A stretch of DNA of 64,000 nt. Origin: Strigamia acuminata (lineage: Eukaryota; Arthropoda; Chilopoda; Geophilomorpha; Linotaeniidae). Position numbers and translations under genes: made by a program. Below, piece by piece: positions 24,236 to 37,449 of this stretch (the stretch's first letter is position 1; every line of letters begins with the position of its first letter). The DNA lies in contig OX442314.1 of the NCBI GenBank assembly GCA_949358305.1, positions 63,931,369-63,995,368 on the forward strand, written 5' to 3'. The notes under the pieces were generated by a model. The model saw nothing but the letters and a program-made list of their open reading frames with translations. It was not told the origin of the DNA and made no database searches.

Positions 24236-27200
24236 AACTACAAAATCAAACAAGTTAAAAACTAATTGAAAAATTTGGGGGAAAAAATGAGTTCTTTTAT
24301 TAAAAATCACATAACGTAAAAATATTTTGATTACAGTAATTCATTAGCGATACAATCAGCGAAAATTTCGGTTGCGGATAAAAAATAAGCTCGGTCAAAT
24401 TACAAATTTTTTATAGTTTAAAGTTTTAAGCGATTTAATTTTTTAAAATTAGATCCATTTTAGCTAAGCTAAGCTAGCTGTAGCGACATTATACTCGTAC
24501 CAGCGAGCGCAACACTGGGTTCAGCTGGCCGGATGATAACTGGCAGCAATGCTTGTCAAATCAGACGCCAGATTTCTTTTGATTTTTCATCTTCCGACAG
24601 ACACGAATGCATGTCCAACATTCGTTAGAACATTGCAGTAAGAAACGTCAAAAGTTTAAATTTTATTGCGAATTCTCTTTTTTGCGACTTGAATAATAGG
24701 AAAAAAAAAATGAGCCAGAACACATTAATCAATTAACCACAAATGGAGCTAATTTTTTTCTTGATCTTAGACGACAGATACGAGAATAAAAGACGAGAGA
24801 ATAAAATTAAATTGGTAGAAACCACAGTCGCAATCACAATACGCACACGATGGTTGGAGGACTTGTTGAAGAAGTAGCGAGACGATTCTCTCATTCCTTT
24901 ATCGTATGCAAAATAAAATATCTACAGTTTAGCAAGCGGCACATTCAACTTATTAAAGAAGTCACTTGTCTGCGTGTCTGTCTGTCCGTCCTAGGATTTC
25001 TCAACCAAAATACTAAAAACCATTTTTTATTTTATACTGGTACCGGTTTTTAACTTTAGATGTCGCAGTTCTGTGCTGACATTTAAAATGTATGTTGAAA
25101 TTGTGCTTGCAGTCAAGATGTGGTTAGCTGATAACCGACCGCATTAAAATTAAAAATTGCATCGTATTAGGTCTCTTGTGGCATGTGCAAAATTGGGTCA
25201 AGATTGTCTGACAGTTTTTTTCTTGAAATCGAAAAAATTACATCAAACATTATTAAAACTTGTACCATTTTTTTTCTTTTTTTTTTTAAATACCGAAAAA
25301 TAACATTTTTACCAGTATTTTATAAATAATTATATCGAATATGGGTTTTACCAAAAAGTAACTTATCTGAGAGACCCTATTCACTTAACCCGATTATAAC
25401 ACCATGACGTTACATTCGAGTTGTTCCAAAAACTCACTTTTTAAAAGGTTTTGGAAACTGTGGAAGTGGTGTTCTATTCTAATCAAACAATTTCGTGATG
25501 TTTTGAATACAACACCACCACGGTGCTGTATTTGACTTGTCACAATCTTCCATGGTAATTTAATTACTGTAATAAGTAACGTTAATTTTTATTTGTGAAT
25601 GCTTGCCCATAAATAGATAAAAATAATACTTTGTTGCTTCCATTAATTTGTAAACACAATTTTCTAATTCTTTTATGCAGTGTTTCATTCAAATCAATAT
25701 CAAACTTAAATTTCACATGATAACAAAAGCCCCAAATGCACAACATACAACAGAAATATGCATTTCTAAAACCTGCATTTAAAATCTGTGCAATGCAATA
25801 GCAATTATAATTTTTTAAAAAAATATATTCTAAAATACAGTACACTAAAATAATTTTAATTCTGACATTCCTAACAACAAACTAAGCTTACGTAGCAAGT
25901 GCATTGGATAAGTCCCGTCAACCAATTTTAAAACTAACAAAGAGCAACCCATTTCACGAGCTTTGTGTGGTCATAGCAAAAAATATACAATATATACCGA
26001 TATCTAAAATATTTTAGACTTTCTCCTAGCCAAAACCAGCCCTGTGTTGTCATTCTTCCTGACAATGTGGTCTGTACATTATTCATCCACCAGTTTGTCC
26101 TAATGCATTTTCAGCTTAGCTCAGCTCAGAACCACTCAATATGCGTGCAAACTGTGCTTTAATTTAGCGTTGGTCGTGGTCGTTGGTCGTTGGCAGTGGT
26201 CCTCTCCTCTGTCATGGTCATTATCATCACACCGAACGCATTTTTTCTAACCTACTCATCTCTAATAGTCCGCATCACCTTGTGGCTGCAGGGCTTCTGC
26301 CTTCCTTGGTCAATAGCAATCGCCCAAAGTCTTGTGCACTCTTACAGTACGTGTAAAGCGTTGGCCACCAAACACTCGTTCGCTTCCACTGGTTAACGGA
26401 ATAGAATAGATTAAATAAGAACCAAACTGCTCGTTTCATCCGATTGTATCGGAAGATATCAGTTAAACATTGCAGTGATGATAAGCAGTTGGCACATGTT
26501 ACAAGTGGTCAGATGAGAATGACACAACACGAGTTTGAATTCAATTCCACTTTTTGCGGCAAACCAAAACAAAATACTCATCTTGTGTTATGTAACTCAA
26601 ATGAGTAAGTTTATTATGTCATAGGCAAGATAATAAACTTACATAAGCAGTTTGAATTTTTTCAAGTATCTGTATCGTGTGTTATCTGCTATCCTTGCAT
26701 CCATCTCTCTATTCATAATGAGCAATTAGCTCACACCCTCCATAAATCAAGATATCCCTTGGCCATACATCAAAACAAAAATGCCCCTTTCGACCAGTTC
26801 GAATTCAAACTCAACCGACCGACTCGTAACGCGACAACGCTACATTTCTTCATACTTTTTCCGCGAGTTTAATTTGAAAACAACACTTGGCTCGCTGATG
26901 GATAAATTCTCCTCATTTTTATTCTTTTAATAAAAAATGTTCCAAGAAATTGAAGATCGAGGCAACTTGAGACGATGTTGAGACTTAGGTCTAATCTATA
27001 AATCAATACCATCTCATGTTACCTTGACTAGGAGAGAGGAAGAGAGAGAGAGAGAACCTTCATTCAAACCACTCCTTTCAATTTCTAGCAACAGAAAATG
27101 TTTAGACGTCTAAAACAAAAACAAATTTCCATTATTCTTTTTCTCGGAAAAAGAATTCTTTGAATCATTCCGAAAAGAAAGAGAAAAAAAGCAATTAGTT

Positions 27201-29044
27201 TTCTCATCTTATTTTCAAGCCCCTTAGAACAAAGTAAAGTTTGTTCGCAATGTTATCATACAATACAAATACCGGTAGTAATAATAAATTTGACATTTTC
27301 CGATAAATTATAGATATCTTTCAGTACGAATCGATAATCAAATTGTGCGTATACCTTGCCTGAATTGAACAAACTGTGCATTATTATATTCACAATTGTA
27401 AATAATGTTTGAATTGTTGCTTGCTCGACTTTTTTCCGAATTTCAGTCGGTGTCAGCAGGTTTCGGGAGCACACTGAAGCGGCTACCAGACTCTCATTTC
27501 CTTTCTTCGTGCTAAGTTCGTGTTCTGCGCGCGACAACCATCGAATTTCGAATGGCACTGATAAATGGCCAATTTCAAGGTTTCTTTTTATCAATTAGGC
27601 CTTTATTGTTGGTTTGTTTTGCTCTCCCACTGTTCCTCCCAAATCACATCACCATTCAGCATCTGTCGCATCATTTTTTTTTTCTTTTCTTTTTTTGTTG
27701 TCTTTTTCTCTTTTTGTCTTTTTTTCTTGTTGTATTGATATTTTTTAACAAACAAAGGCGATTTTTCTTTATTTTTTTAAATATAAAAAACATTTCAATT
27801 TCTGATGGCCTAAGTGCAAACGTGATAACCGTAATCTGAACATTCCATCTTTATACTCCCCCATGTACTGTAAATGGCACATACCCCTCTTTCAAAGCAA
27901 AAGAAAAATTGAAAAATTTTAAAATGTACTAATGCTTGTAAACAGAAATATTCCCATGACAACACCATAAAATTGTAATTGCAAATTAATTCTAATGAAT
28001 CTGAAAACAAGGCGGAACAGCACTATTTCTTTTCTTTGCACGAATAACGTTGAGAATAATTTTCCAACCAGACTTGATGTCAATTAAAAGTGCATAATCA
28101 ACTCATCTAATTAACCAGCAATTCGCCACCGAAAAGCAAAAGGCTTAAATTCAATTATTCAATTATTTAAATTCTGCCAAATTTACTAATAAGCTGTAAA
28201 CCGGATAAATCTCTAATTTCCACTCGCTATTCAACGATTAGGTACATCCCTCAACAACAAAACACGAGCCCAATGAACACCGCACCAACAACCCAAACCT
28301 GAGAAACAACACGAAACACACAAAAAAATTATCCCAAGTTTATACACTCTTTTTATATCACTAATTTCATTTCTTCACGAGTTACCCTTAAACTTGCAAG
28401 GGTTTGCAACGTGCAGCAGGAGAAAATTGCTACGTTACCCTTTTTTTCTTTTCTTTTCTTTTCTTTTCTGCGACTATAAATTCTACTTTATTTGCTTAAT
28501 TGAATCAACTAATCTCTCTCTCGGCGAAACATATTTTTTCTGTCAGAAATGATGTAAATTTATGCCCTGCCTCGAATAGAAATGATCTCATTTCTAATTG
28601 AATAAAGACAAAAGAGTTTTTTTTTTTCTTCCTTTTTTTCACTTTAAATCGCCTTTAAAATGCTGGTAAAATTTTTTAAAAGTCGAACCCTCAAGTTAAC
28701 ATCCGGTTGTAAAGCTTCAACAGTGAATTGCTTATCCAGCTGTTGAAATAGTAAAAATCTACAGGTTTAAAATAGCTCGGGTCCTCTCAACTTTCGTTTT
28801 CCTTTCATTGTAAAGCGACGACATTTATTTATTTATTTATATATTTATTTATCTATTTATTTATTATTTATTTTAAATTAAATCTTGAGATTTTTCTTAA
28901 TTTTCATCATTTTCAACGCCCAAAGAGCGGCCCCAATTTCAAGCTCAACTTTAATGTTACCTTCAACACTCAATGTGAGCAACTTTCTATTTCCTGGCTT
29001 TTACAACGTGAAAAATTTAAAATAAAAGTTTAAATAATCCTTAC
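20336..29044. other. Long AT-rich stretch, probably intronic or intergenic
   Basis: I see no recognisable exon on either strand. If the CRTAP/P3H-like gene continues, this would be its first intron, with later exons outside the window. Simple repeats: AAC (20,815-20,846), AAATAAA (about 21,223-21,292), GAGAC (21,755-21,785), a 30-base A tract (24,205-24,234), GA (about 27,035-27,056), TTTTC (28,441-28,469) and TTTA (28,826-28,873). Confidence 0.45.
24205..24234. repeat. Poly(A) tract
   Basis: An uninterrupted run of 30 A. No retroposed gene or target duplication is visible around it, so it is listed as a simple repeat. Confidence 0.8.
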
Positions 29045-29509
29045 CTTAAAATAACACAACTGCAAAAACTCGTATGGAATTTTGTTTTCAAAATCACGGT
29101 CAATTTTTGGGTCCACTGCTACGTTTGGTCTCAGACCCAACCTACTCTGCCTGCACTTTAACAGGCATAAAGTATGACGGACCGTTTCGGCATAAAACTC
29201 AATATCTTTAACCTTCGTCGCAGTTGGTAATGTTGGACTGTCATTGTCATCTCTGCAACGAGTTCTGCAATGTATTACGGATGATGTGTAGAAGCTGTAA
29301 TCATCTAGGGCTGATAGCATGTAGTTGATGCAACCGGGCCAGTCATCTTCCAAATACGCCTCCGTTGCCTGCTTGTACAGCTGCGAATACGTTTCGTACG
29401 GGTCCATACGAGTTGCCAACTTCAGCTGCACACAGTTGCTAATCAAGAAAAGTAGTTGTAGGCTCCACAAACTCCAAGACGACAACGTGTGCTGCATGTG
29501 AGCGGCCAT
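29045..29509 (-). CDS. First coding exon of a CRTAP / prolyl 3-hydroxylase (leprecan) family protein
   Basis: Members of this family form the endoplasmic-reticulum complex that 3-hydroxylates procollagen prolines. The start is placed at 29,509 (AAAATGG, strong context); an upstream in-frame position at 29,548 is weaker. Residues 1-~32 form a signal peptide with a hydrophobic core (SLWSLQLLFLISNCV). Then come DPYETYSQLYKQATEAYLED, DWPGCINYMLSALDDY and a Cys pair in HCRTRC, followed by CLLKCR and IPYEFLQLCYFK. The pattern of Y..A..AY...DW..CI..M..AL.DY, paired cysteines and PYEFLQ..YFK is that of the TPR-like N-terminal domain of CRTAP/leprecan. The exon ends at AAG before GTAAGG. Later exons (second repeat, and any dioxygenase domain) are not visible, so CRTAP and the P3H enzymes cannot be told apart. 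Confidence 0.8.
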
Positions 29510-29548
29510 TTTTGTTGTTATACAGAGTGCATCGCGTTTGTGCTGCAC

Positions 29549-31937
29549 GGCAACGTCTAAACGTTGTACGGCTCTTCGGCTTGTTTGCTAGGTAGATTTA
29601 TTTATTTTTTTTTATTTTTATAAATTATTAAATCCTTCCACCAGCTTAAATGTTTTAAATAAATTTTATAGCAATTTAAAATAAAATAAGTCTCGCCTGG
29701 TAAATCTTTATTATAAAGTCGGTCAGACCTTAGGCGATCCAGGAGTGGCTAATGGCCATTTTCAGTGCACCAAGTAAAAGAATGATCTCACCTTATACTC
29801 TAAATTTGGACGGTCTGTTTGGGTTATTTTTTTAATTGTAAATATGAGAAGAAAGATAAATAACGATGTTGGTAGAAACGAAACAAAAAATGGAGTTCAC
29901 TCTATTGCAATTTAATATTTTTGATGATATTTTTAGCGAACATCTTTTATAGTTTACTATCATTTCAAATTGCATTTTTCTTTTTTCTTTTTTTTTGTTG
30001 TAATTTACGCGTTCAATTAATTTTCTTCATATCGAATTCATGCCAATTTCATTGATAGTTTTTTTTAAAGCAGTTTTTTTTTAATAGCCATGTAATAAAA
30101 TAGAATATTTCAGAAGAAATCATATAAAAATTTAAAAAAAAAAAATTTCAAAGTCAAAGTCTTTAAAGTAGGAATATAATTTTCATTTTTTATTTTTTTT
30201 ATTTTTTTTTTCGAAATCGACTTGATTAGAAATCCTGCGTGTCTCAAGGTCACGGTGTTTCTTTTTTTTCTCACATTTAAGACATGGCGTGAAGCAATGT
30301 GTGAAATGCCATGTTTAAAGAGTTAATCCTTACTGACAAGTCTACTTACGGTCAAAATAACCTCTGAGAATGAAAAACACTTTAAAACATTCAAAGTTTA
30401 ATCCAAGTCCATCGCTTTACAAAATCCCTTCATAAATAACACTTAAATCTTTTTTGATCTTCTAATGTTCATACATAGTAGGGTTTGTTGCTGCAGCGAG
30501 CTATTGGTGCCAACGTGCCCGTAGCATTCGGGACGAACGTAGACAGTCTAGTCTTCACATCGTCAATGACTGACTGCTCGGTGGTATTTTTGCGACTATA
30601 CAGTAGGAAATTTTCTAATTCAAAAAAAAATATCATTCATCAATTTTGAAACAACGCACTAAATAAAATGGACTACTGCACAACTACAAATAAAGTATCG
30701 TACCGTAGTTAAATTAATTTTTTTTAGTTGTTTTCAATATTGTTTCCGATATTTAAATCGAAGCTTTTCAAAATTTTTATTAGTTTGATCTCAATTTGTC
30801 AAATGATTCGATTAAAATAAACCTGATTTGGTTGAATTAAATTTGTTAAACTTTTAACTTTTATCCCTCCTCTTTGATGCACAACAGTTTCGTTTCTAAG
30901 TTTACAAATTTTCAATAATACTGTATATGCTTGGGAGTATGTGAAGATTGATTACAACATCTGTCAAGACAAAGGGTGATTTGAAATACGGATTACGGAA
31001 TGCGATCACCGAGGATCATTTCTCTTAAAATGGTTACAAATATCTTTTGTTTTGATAGTAAAATAATCTGCAGTCATAACTCGACCCACTTATGCAGTAC
31101 TGGTGCAGTACATAAAGAACAAGCGCACAGGTCAATTTGTTTTCCATTCTCAACAATGCTTCGCAGCAATAAAGTATCGTGCTAAATAATAAATGTGTGG
31201 CAATTTGCTTGCGTGTGTATATACCGGTAGTTTGAATTAAACCTGATTCCAGATTTTTTGCAGATTAGTGTACGGCACTAAATTCTTTATTTTTTTTATT
31301 TTAGAAGATAGTTACAAGTATTTCTGAATTAACAGAATGGTATTTTTGTGAATGTTTTGATGATTATTTAATTTTTTATTTTTCCGGTACTCCAAATTTT
31401 TCCAAATTTTAGTACCGAATTTTTATTTGACTGTTAACTAAAAGCTATTTATTAATTGAATTCGAAAGCAATAATTATTTGTTTTAAAGCCAAACTTCAA
31501 TATTTAACATTTGGTGGTTCAAATTGGTTATGCAAATACTGAAAGTTTGCTTAGATGAATAAATATAAGTGAAACAAGTGAAATAAATGAATTACTATTA
31601 AATGCTTCAAAATGAAATATTACTAAAAATAGTACTAATGTGCAGGCTGAAATATAAATGAATATATAAATCGCATCATTGTTAAAGATAAAGTTAAAAA
31701 AAAATATTACGTAAGTACTTGTAATGTGCAAGTCCTTGTATTTTTTTAAAAAAAACTAAAATTTTCTCATAAAGAAACATCAATAGCTCGACGTATTTCC
31801 TTGAGAAATAGAAACGAAACAATTTACTTAAATTATTCTGTTTCTATTTAATTGAGTCATTTCCATAGTCCATTTGTATACAAAAAAAACATTAACTGCA
31901 CGCTATATTGCACATAAAAGTTGGAATTCAGACTTAC
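29549..31937. other. AT-rich stretch upstream of the CRTAP/P3H-like exon
   Basis: Presumed 5' flank or 5' intron of the minus-strand gene. No TATA box or other promoter element can be assigned with confidence, and no other gene is visible. Confidence 0.35.
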
Positions 31938-31963
31938 CTGGAATCTGGATTATAAGAAGGCAT
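31938..31963 (-). other. Possible start exon ending in a consensus donor
   Basis: On the minus strand an ATG at 31,963 reads MPSYNPDS and runs into CAG followed by GTAAGT, a perfect donor, at 31,936-31,937. Eight codons cannot identify a protein. It may be a chance match. Confidence 0.15.
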
Positions 31964-32897
31964 TAAAAAAATTTTGAGAAGAGGGAGCGGTCTGACTGGG
32001 TTTACCCGATACCATCAAAATATTTCAGACAGCACTTTAAGTTTAGATAAACGTAATGGAATAAGTTAGTTACCAACTGTTTCGTTGTTCAGCGTAAAAC
32101 ATTGCCAGTGAAGTGAATATATATCTGGTTTACCTTCAAGTATGTAAATAGGCCCGATTCTCCAAGTGATTGCTACGCATTTGTACAAAAAAAGTGTTTT
32201 ATTCACTCGCGTAATAGATTTTTAACGAAAAATTACTAACCTCCTAAAAATTTCAATGTAAAGTTTCTTTTATTTTCCGTGTTATTAAATTCAATATTGG
32301 CTGTGAGATTAAATCTTGTAATATTTTTTCTGAAATTATTTTGAATTTATGAAGAAAATTATTACTTTAGTAAGAAAACGCGCGCGTTTCTATTTTCCGA
32401 CCACCTTATACATTTTTTAAGAACATTCATTTGATATTTTCAAGCAAATTTCTATTTATCTTTCCAAAGGTAAAAGCTCTCTGCCAAGCTTACATTTTCG
32501 TAATATCGAACGCTATTAAGCGATAATACAAAAACAATCCTAGCACTTTTCCTTTAACTATTTAGTCAAATCTAAAGCCAATTTTGATAAGAGTCTAAAT
32601 TACAGCTGGTATTTATTACTACTCATTCTTAAGTTTTGACTAAAAAATAATTAGTAGCGTGAGTAAAAGCTAGATAAATCTCTTCATTTGCGTTCACAGA
32701 ATCCTATTCCCATTTGCGGTCGCCACTCAATTCTCTCTCTTCAATTCATTCGCATTCCCCATCACTAAGCATGATCAATTGATATATTGAGCTCTCCTAT
32801 AAAACTATACGGAGTATTATTTTTTATGTTGCAAAGGAAGCTTTTTATATAAAAATCCTGTACAGGTCCGGGCTTCATTACCACCTAAGCACAAGGT
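31964..32897. other. Non-coding stretch
   Basis: No supported feature. Confidence 0.4.
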
Positions 32898-33064
32898 ATG
32901 AACTGGGATGGAAAAGAGATGAAACTGCATGCAATGTTACCCAATCTAGGAAAGGAAGACACCCGGGAAAAACTTCTACACGCTAGAATAGAATGGCTCA
33001 TCAAGTTTAGCAAACGGGTACCACTTACTGAGCTTGGAGGTTTTCAGGAAATTGACAACAACTT
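32898..33064 (+). CDS. Candidate coding fragment cut by a MITE
   Basis: The ATG at 32,898 opens about 55 codons of protein-like, charged sequence (KEDTREKLLHARIEWLIKFS) with no low complexity, up to the edge of the repeat at 33,065. I do not recognise the family and see no clear splice sites. It may be a gene or transposon fragment truncated by the insertion. Confidence 0.25.
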
Positions 33065-33374
33065 AGGGGCCGACCATAAATTACCTAACGCAAATTTTGG
33101 GAATTTTAGACCCCCTCCCCTCCCCCCTCTGTATCATAGCCGTAACAAATTCCCAAACCCCCACTCCCCTAATTACGTAATAAAACTGATGTAACCCCCT
33201 AAAAAATTTTCAAAAGTCAGTCTTAAAAATGCGTATATTTTCAATTTTAAAACATTTAAATTTTTTTTTCATGGACCGTAACATTATTGAGAACCCTCCT
33301 CTCTCTTAACAAAATTTGAAACCCCTCCCCCCCCCCCCCCCCTTGGAGCGTTACTTAATTTATGAATGGCCCCT
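33065..33374. mobile_element. MITE with GGGGCC..CATAAATTA termini
   Basis: The left end AGGGGCCGACCATAAATTAC and the reverse complement of the right end AAGGGGCCATTCATAAATTA form imperfect inverted repeats of about 25 bp. Behind each is a C-rich block (CCCCCTCCCC and a long C run at 33,327-33,342). Repeats with such ends are common in invertebrate genomes. No coding capacity and no clear target duplication. Confidence 0.65.
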
Positions 33375-33594
33375 TATTGATAATCGTAATCACCAATAAA
33401 AACAGATGTTAAATAGAGGGAAAGAAGTGCGTCTTGGAATCAAAGAAATACGATAATACCGGTAGTCATGGGAAATGATTTTAAAAAAGTAAACAAAAAA
33501 ATCAATTTAGTCAGAAGTTCAAAATAGTCGAGCTAGCAGAACTGAGATTTTTTTCTCTGGATCGAGGTAATAATTCTAATAAAATGGGCGATAT
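33375..33594. other. Short non-coding stretch
   Basis: Nothing supported. Confidence 0.4.
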
Positions 33595-33724
33595 CAGTGC
33601 TGGACTGGCCCGGTGGGATACTGAGAATTTCTCGGTGGCCCGTGACGCTGTGGATTTTTTTCCTTTTGTTGTGGCCCGATCTATCCAGATTTCCTGTACT
33701 AAGTTTGTTCCCAGTCCAGCCCTG
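33595..33724. mobile_element. 130-bp hAT-type MITE
   Basis: Starts CAGTGCTGGACTGG and ends CCAGTCCAGCCCTG, a 14-bp inverted repeat with one mismatch and hAT-like CAG ends. The flanks GGCGATAT and GGCGACAT match at 7 of 8 positions, as expected for an ageing 8-bp duplication. Confidence 0.8.
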
Positions 33725-34949
33725 GGCGACATCAAGATTAATTAACCAAAATACAAAGACTTGTTGAAGTAATTTAGGATGCAAGATTACATATCTGTAA
33801 TAATCCAATGGATGCTCACTAGAAATTAACCTCTAAGTTTGTGGTCGAAATTCGTTTCGGGGTTTCCAAAGTAAATTATTTTTGACAAAATTAAAAAAAT
33901 CTAAATTTATTATCATCATGTCATGTGTGCAACATAGGGAGTTGCCATGGTAGATTAGGGTGTGAACCCGCATGGCTTACAGGATGGGTCACATCCTGTA
34001 GAGCGAGAAAGTTTCTCTGAAAAAGATTCAGTCTGAACTAAACCCTTGAATTGCCTACACACACTCTTGTTAAAAAATCAACAAAATATACAAGGTTGTT
34101 TGCAGTAGCTCATCAAAGCCAGATTCAAATGTCAACTGCTTATTTGAGAACGCCAGTTTTACCCTATAGAAAAAAGGTGAACTTGCCGAAAGTAGCCGAA
34201 AGTAGCCGAAAAGGAGGAAGAATATTTAATTCTTCAGGCAGTGAATTAATCTCATCCGTTTGAGAGAAATTAAATTTCGTTGTCAATTCCATTGAGTGAA
34301 TCGAATCCATAAGTAAAGAAGGAAATTCTTCACCAACAAGCGCCATTTCATACGAATAATGTTTAAAGTTAAAATTTATTCTTGTTTTGTTTCATTAATA
34401 ATTTTTTCATTTTAATTACCTTAGACTTTTAATTTATATTAATTATATTTTTATGTAATGTAATACTCTTGCGATTTCCCAAGTCCGAGTATAAGAATTT
34501 TAAGTTATTTTTCATTGAAATGACCTTGTTTTATTTATAAGTGCTCTTATAAATAATAAGATTTAAATTTTGAGCTTATAAGACTCAGACTTGCTAAGCA
34601 TCCCGTCTGCGACTTTGATAACCCCTAAACAACTAGTCATTTTTGCCATTTAATTATACACTTAAAATTTTATTAATATTTTGAGGTTGCTACAAGTTGT
34701 CAGCAAAGACAGCAAATAAAATAAACTGTATGAGACAAAAGGTCATATCATGAATTGCTGGGAAGGAAGGCTAATTTATTTGTCAAACTCAACCAAACCA
34801 GACATCACACACACCGTTTTAAGCTTAGTGTGTCGAGTCAATTTTGCGAAAATCCAGGCAAAGCACACTGGAGAGCGGCAAAGAGAGTCTTGAGAAAAAA
34901 ACGCAAAGCACGTGTCGCTTGATTCAGTGGACTTTACCTAGGTGAGAAC
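33725..34949. other. Non-coding stretch
   Basis: No gene recognised. A short tandem repeat of CGAAAGTAGC lies near 34,188-34,210. Confidence 0.4.
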
Positions 34950-35342
34950 GAGTGGCCGCCACTCGAAGAACGAGGAAGAGTGGATCATTACGGCCAACTG
35001 CTGTTGGATGGGTGCTGCTCGCATGCGGATTGTGATGAACAAGTCGTTATGGAGTGCGCCGGTCAAGATGGATGATAAAGAGGCACAAGTAATGGCGGCG
35101 TACTTGACGAACTCACATTTTACAACGACGAGTAAGAGTTGGCAGTAGACACCGTGGCCGCAGCTCTGCATGGCGTAAGTCGACGACGAGAACTGCCAGT
35201 GCTCCCACGTCACTACTGTACGATTGCTGTGAGTCGAACGTCAAAACGATGATGTGGCGTCATGGTCGAAGAAATACAATGAAGTCGCGGATCCGAAGCG
35301 ATTCGTCACGCATACGAACACATAAGATTTGCCCCCATTTAC
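34950..35342 (+). pseudogene. Decayed coding-like segment, unidentified
   Basis: This block is clearly richer in GC than its surroundings. One plus-strand frame reads as protein-like segments (DHYGQLLLDGCC, LDELTFYNDE, RRRELPVLPRHYCTIAVSRT, AIRHAYEHIRF) separated by at least five in-frame stops, with no frame change. That looks like an old gene or element ORF decaying by point mutation. I cannot name the family. The opposite strand also has a 91-codon frame, so this is tentative. Confidence 0.3.
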
Positions 35343-36512
35343 TAGTTCCCTCCTCATCACGATGCAACTCGAGTTACCCATCAATGGAGTAATAGTCTGA
35401 TTTATCAACACTGGCCATCGTGCCAACGACTTTAGGGACTCGAAACTAGAGATATTGGTAAGGTACCATTGGGGTTAGAAATACCGAGTTGAGCTGTCAT
35501 GATCTGCATCAGGCCTAAATCGAATTTTGTTCTGCACCATTGTTCACAAGGAAGAGAAAAAAAGGTTTTAAACTGATTCTGATTTTGTTCATTCAGGTTA
35601 CATTTAACTGTAACTGTGCCATTAATAAGTATTCGAGTCTGAGCAAATACTGAGAAAGATAGATTGTGTAGGTCACATTTCATAATGTTTAACACTATAA
35701 TAAATATTAGAGCGGCATAAACGAGTATTGTCACATTGGCAATTTGGAGTCAGACTGTTTTATTATACTCGTATAAAAGAAAGAAGGGTTGCCTAGTAGT
35801 AATACAAGCATTTGTTTGATGTAAATTAATACATAGCAGGGGCATTCATTTTATTTTAAAGATACAAAAATTTGTAATACATGCATTCAAATGATAAAAT
35901 TTGCAAAAAAATCGGTCAAAATTGTTTCAAAACAATGTACATAAAATAAGCAAGAGTAATTGAAAAGGTCTATTTGTTGCTTAACAATAATATTCGTGAT
36001 GATGTAATTTCTGAAAGACTGGTGATTCACTCCAATGTGTTTCACACTTTCTATGACCTGACAGAATGCACATTGGTGGCGAGAATGGCTACAGCAAATC
36101 GTTTGCGTTGGAAACTGACAAGAACTCTGATACACTGCCTCAATTTGACCGCCCGGCAGAAAATGCTCACTGTCATTCCGTCTATGACAAACTCCTAAAC
36201 TGGTAAATTGCGTGGAATGTAGTTTAAGTAGCAGCACATCACATTGTGCATGTACGATTGGACCGGAAGGCTCACCACGCTCGCGCATGCATTATGTCAG
36301 ATTCACTTGAACTGGCGACTGATCTCATTCGACGGCGTCCCGGTGCACTTGACCCACCGATGTTGGTGTGAAGCAATGGCATCTTCCTCTATTATCCACG
36401 GATAATCTCACGACCAGCACTCCGGATGCAGAACCAAAAAGTCCGTGCTACTCACTTGCGAATCGTTGCAAGCGCGAAGATACTACGTGACAAATTTGTG
36501 CAAATCGCAGTA
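35343..36512. other. Mixed stretch with unassigned open frames
   Basis: A minus-strand frame at 35,432-35,734 and plus-strand frames at 35,974-36,198 look partly protein-like but match no family I know. An alternative plus frame starting after an acceptor-like CAG (about 36,070) ends at a GTAAAT near 36,199. Another frame, from 36,280 to the mariner element, has one stop at 36,403. No gene is called. Confidence 0.3.
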
Positions 36513-37447
36513 CTGAGGGTGAATACTCAAAAATAAAATGCTGCAATTTTTAATTTATTTCCTTTAATACATGTTTGTTCAATGTGTCTCCTATGGAGTG
36601 CACTAACAGTCCTGCATCTTTGGTTCCATGCCTGGAACACTTCTCTGCACTTCTCAGGTGTAAGAGTAAACTGTACATCACAAACAACTTTCTAAAGTCT
36701 TTCTATGGTGTTGGCTTTTTGATGAAACAGATGCTGTTTTAAAATACCAAATACAAAAAAGTCCATGGGACTGATGTCTGATGATTTGGTGGGTATGTCC
36801 TCTTAACTAATATAATTAAGACAAACTGTAGCTTTTAGATTTTCGAAGTAGACTGTAGTGAGCTCGGCAGTGTGTGAAGAAGCTTTGTCGTGATGTAAAG
36901 TCACTTTGTTCACTTCTCCTGGATACAGCAATGGAATTTCTTTCTCCAAATATAGTTTTAGTATGTAGTCACGGTAGTACACTGTATTAACTTTCACTTT
37001 TTTTGGCGCTCTGATAAGTTGTCCTTTGCCAGTAATACCTCCATCCACCATAAAGCCACATGGCCAACTTTTCACAAGCCACTCTTCTGGCACATTTTAA
37101 GCGGGTAAACATAGTACATTTTCGAATACCGTTACAGAAGTTAAGTCAGATGAAAGCCTCATCCAATGTTGCTATATTTCCACACTTTTCACCTAGATGG
37201 TGCTCATACAACTTTTAAGTATTTGTTTTTTGGTTTAGATGAGTAACCCTCCTCGAAATGCATTTTGACCATAACATCAACTTCTGTACCGTGATGGCGC
37301 CATATTTAAACTGACAGTTATGACCATTGTTGTAAATCAAGAGTAATGTTCAGATTACTTGATGTAACAAACAAAATTTAAATGTGGTGTGCCAATCACT
37401 TGCAATTGCACTTTTAAAGTTTTTCATTTTTGAGTATTCATCCTCTG
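36513..37447 (-). mobile_element. Decayed mariner-type (IS630/Tc1/mariner) element
   Basis: Flanked by TA (36,511-36,512 and 37,448-37,449). The ends CTGAGGGTGAATACTCAAAA and, reverse-complemented, CAGAGGATGAATACTCAAAA form inverted repeats. At 935 bp it is shorter than a complete mariner. Confidence 0.8.
36540..37093 (-). pseudogene. Mariner-type transposase, C-terminal part
   Basis: The minus-strand frame from 37,093 contains FMVDGGITGKG, KVNTVYYRDYIL, then HHDKASSHTA with the second catalytic Asp. A stop follows at NYIS (about 36,800). The same frame continues with SSDISPMDFFVFG, which carries the third acidic residue about 37 residues after the second, suggesting a DD37D-like type. Another stop follows ANTIERL. 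The N-terminal DNA-binding half is missing. It is inactive. Confidence 0.75.
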
Positions 37448-37449
37448 TA

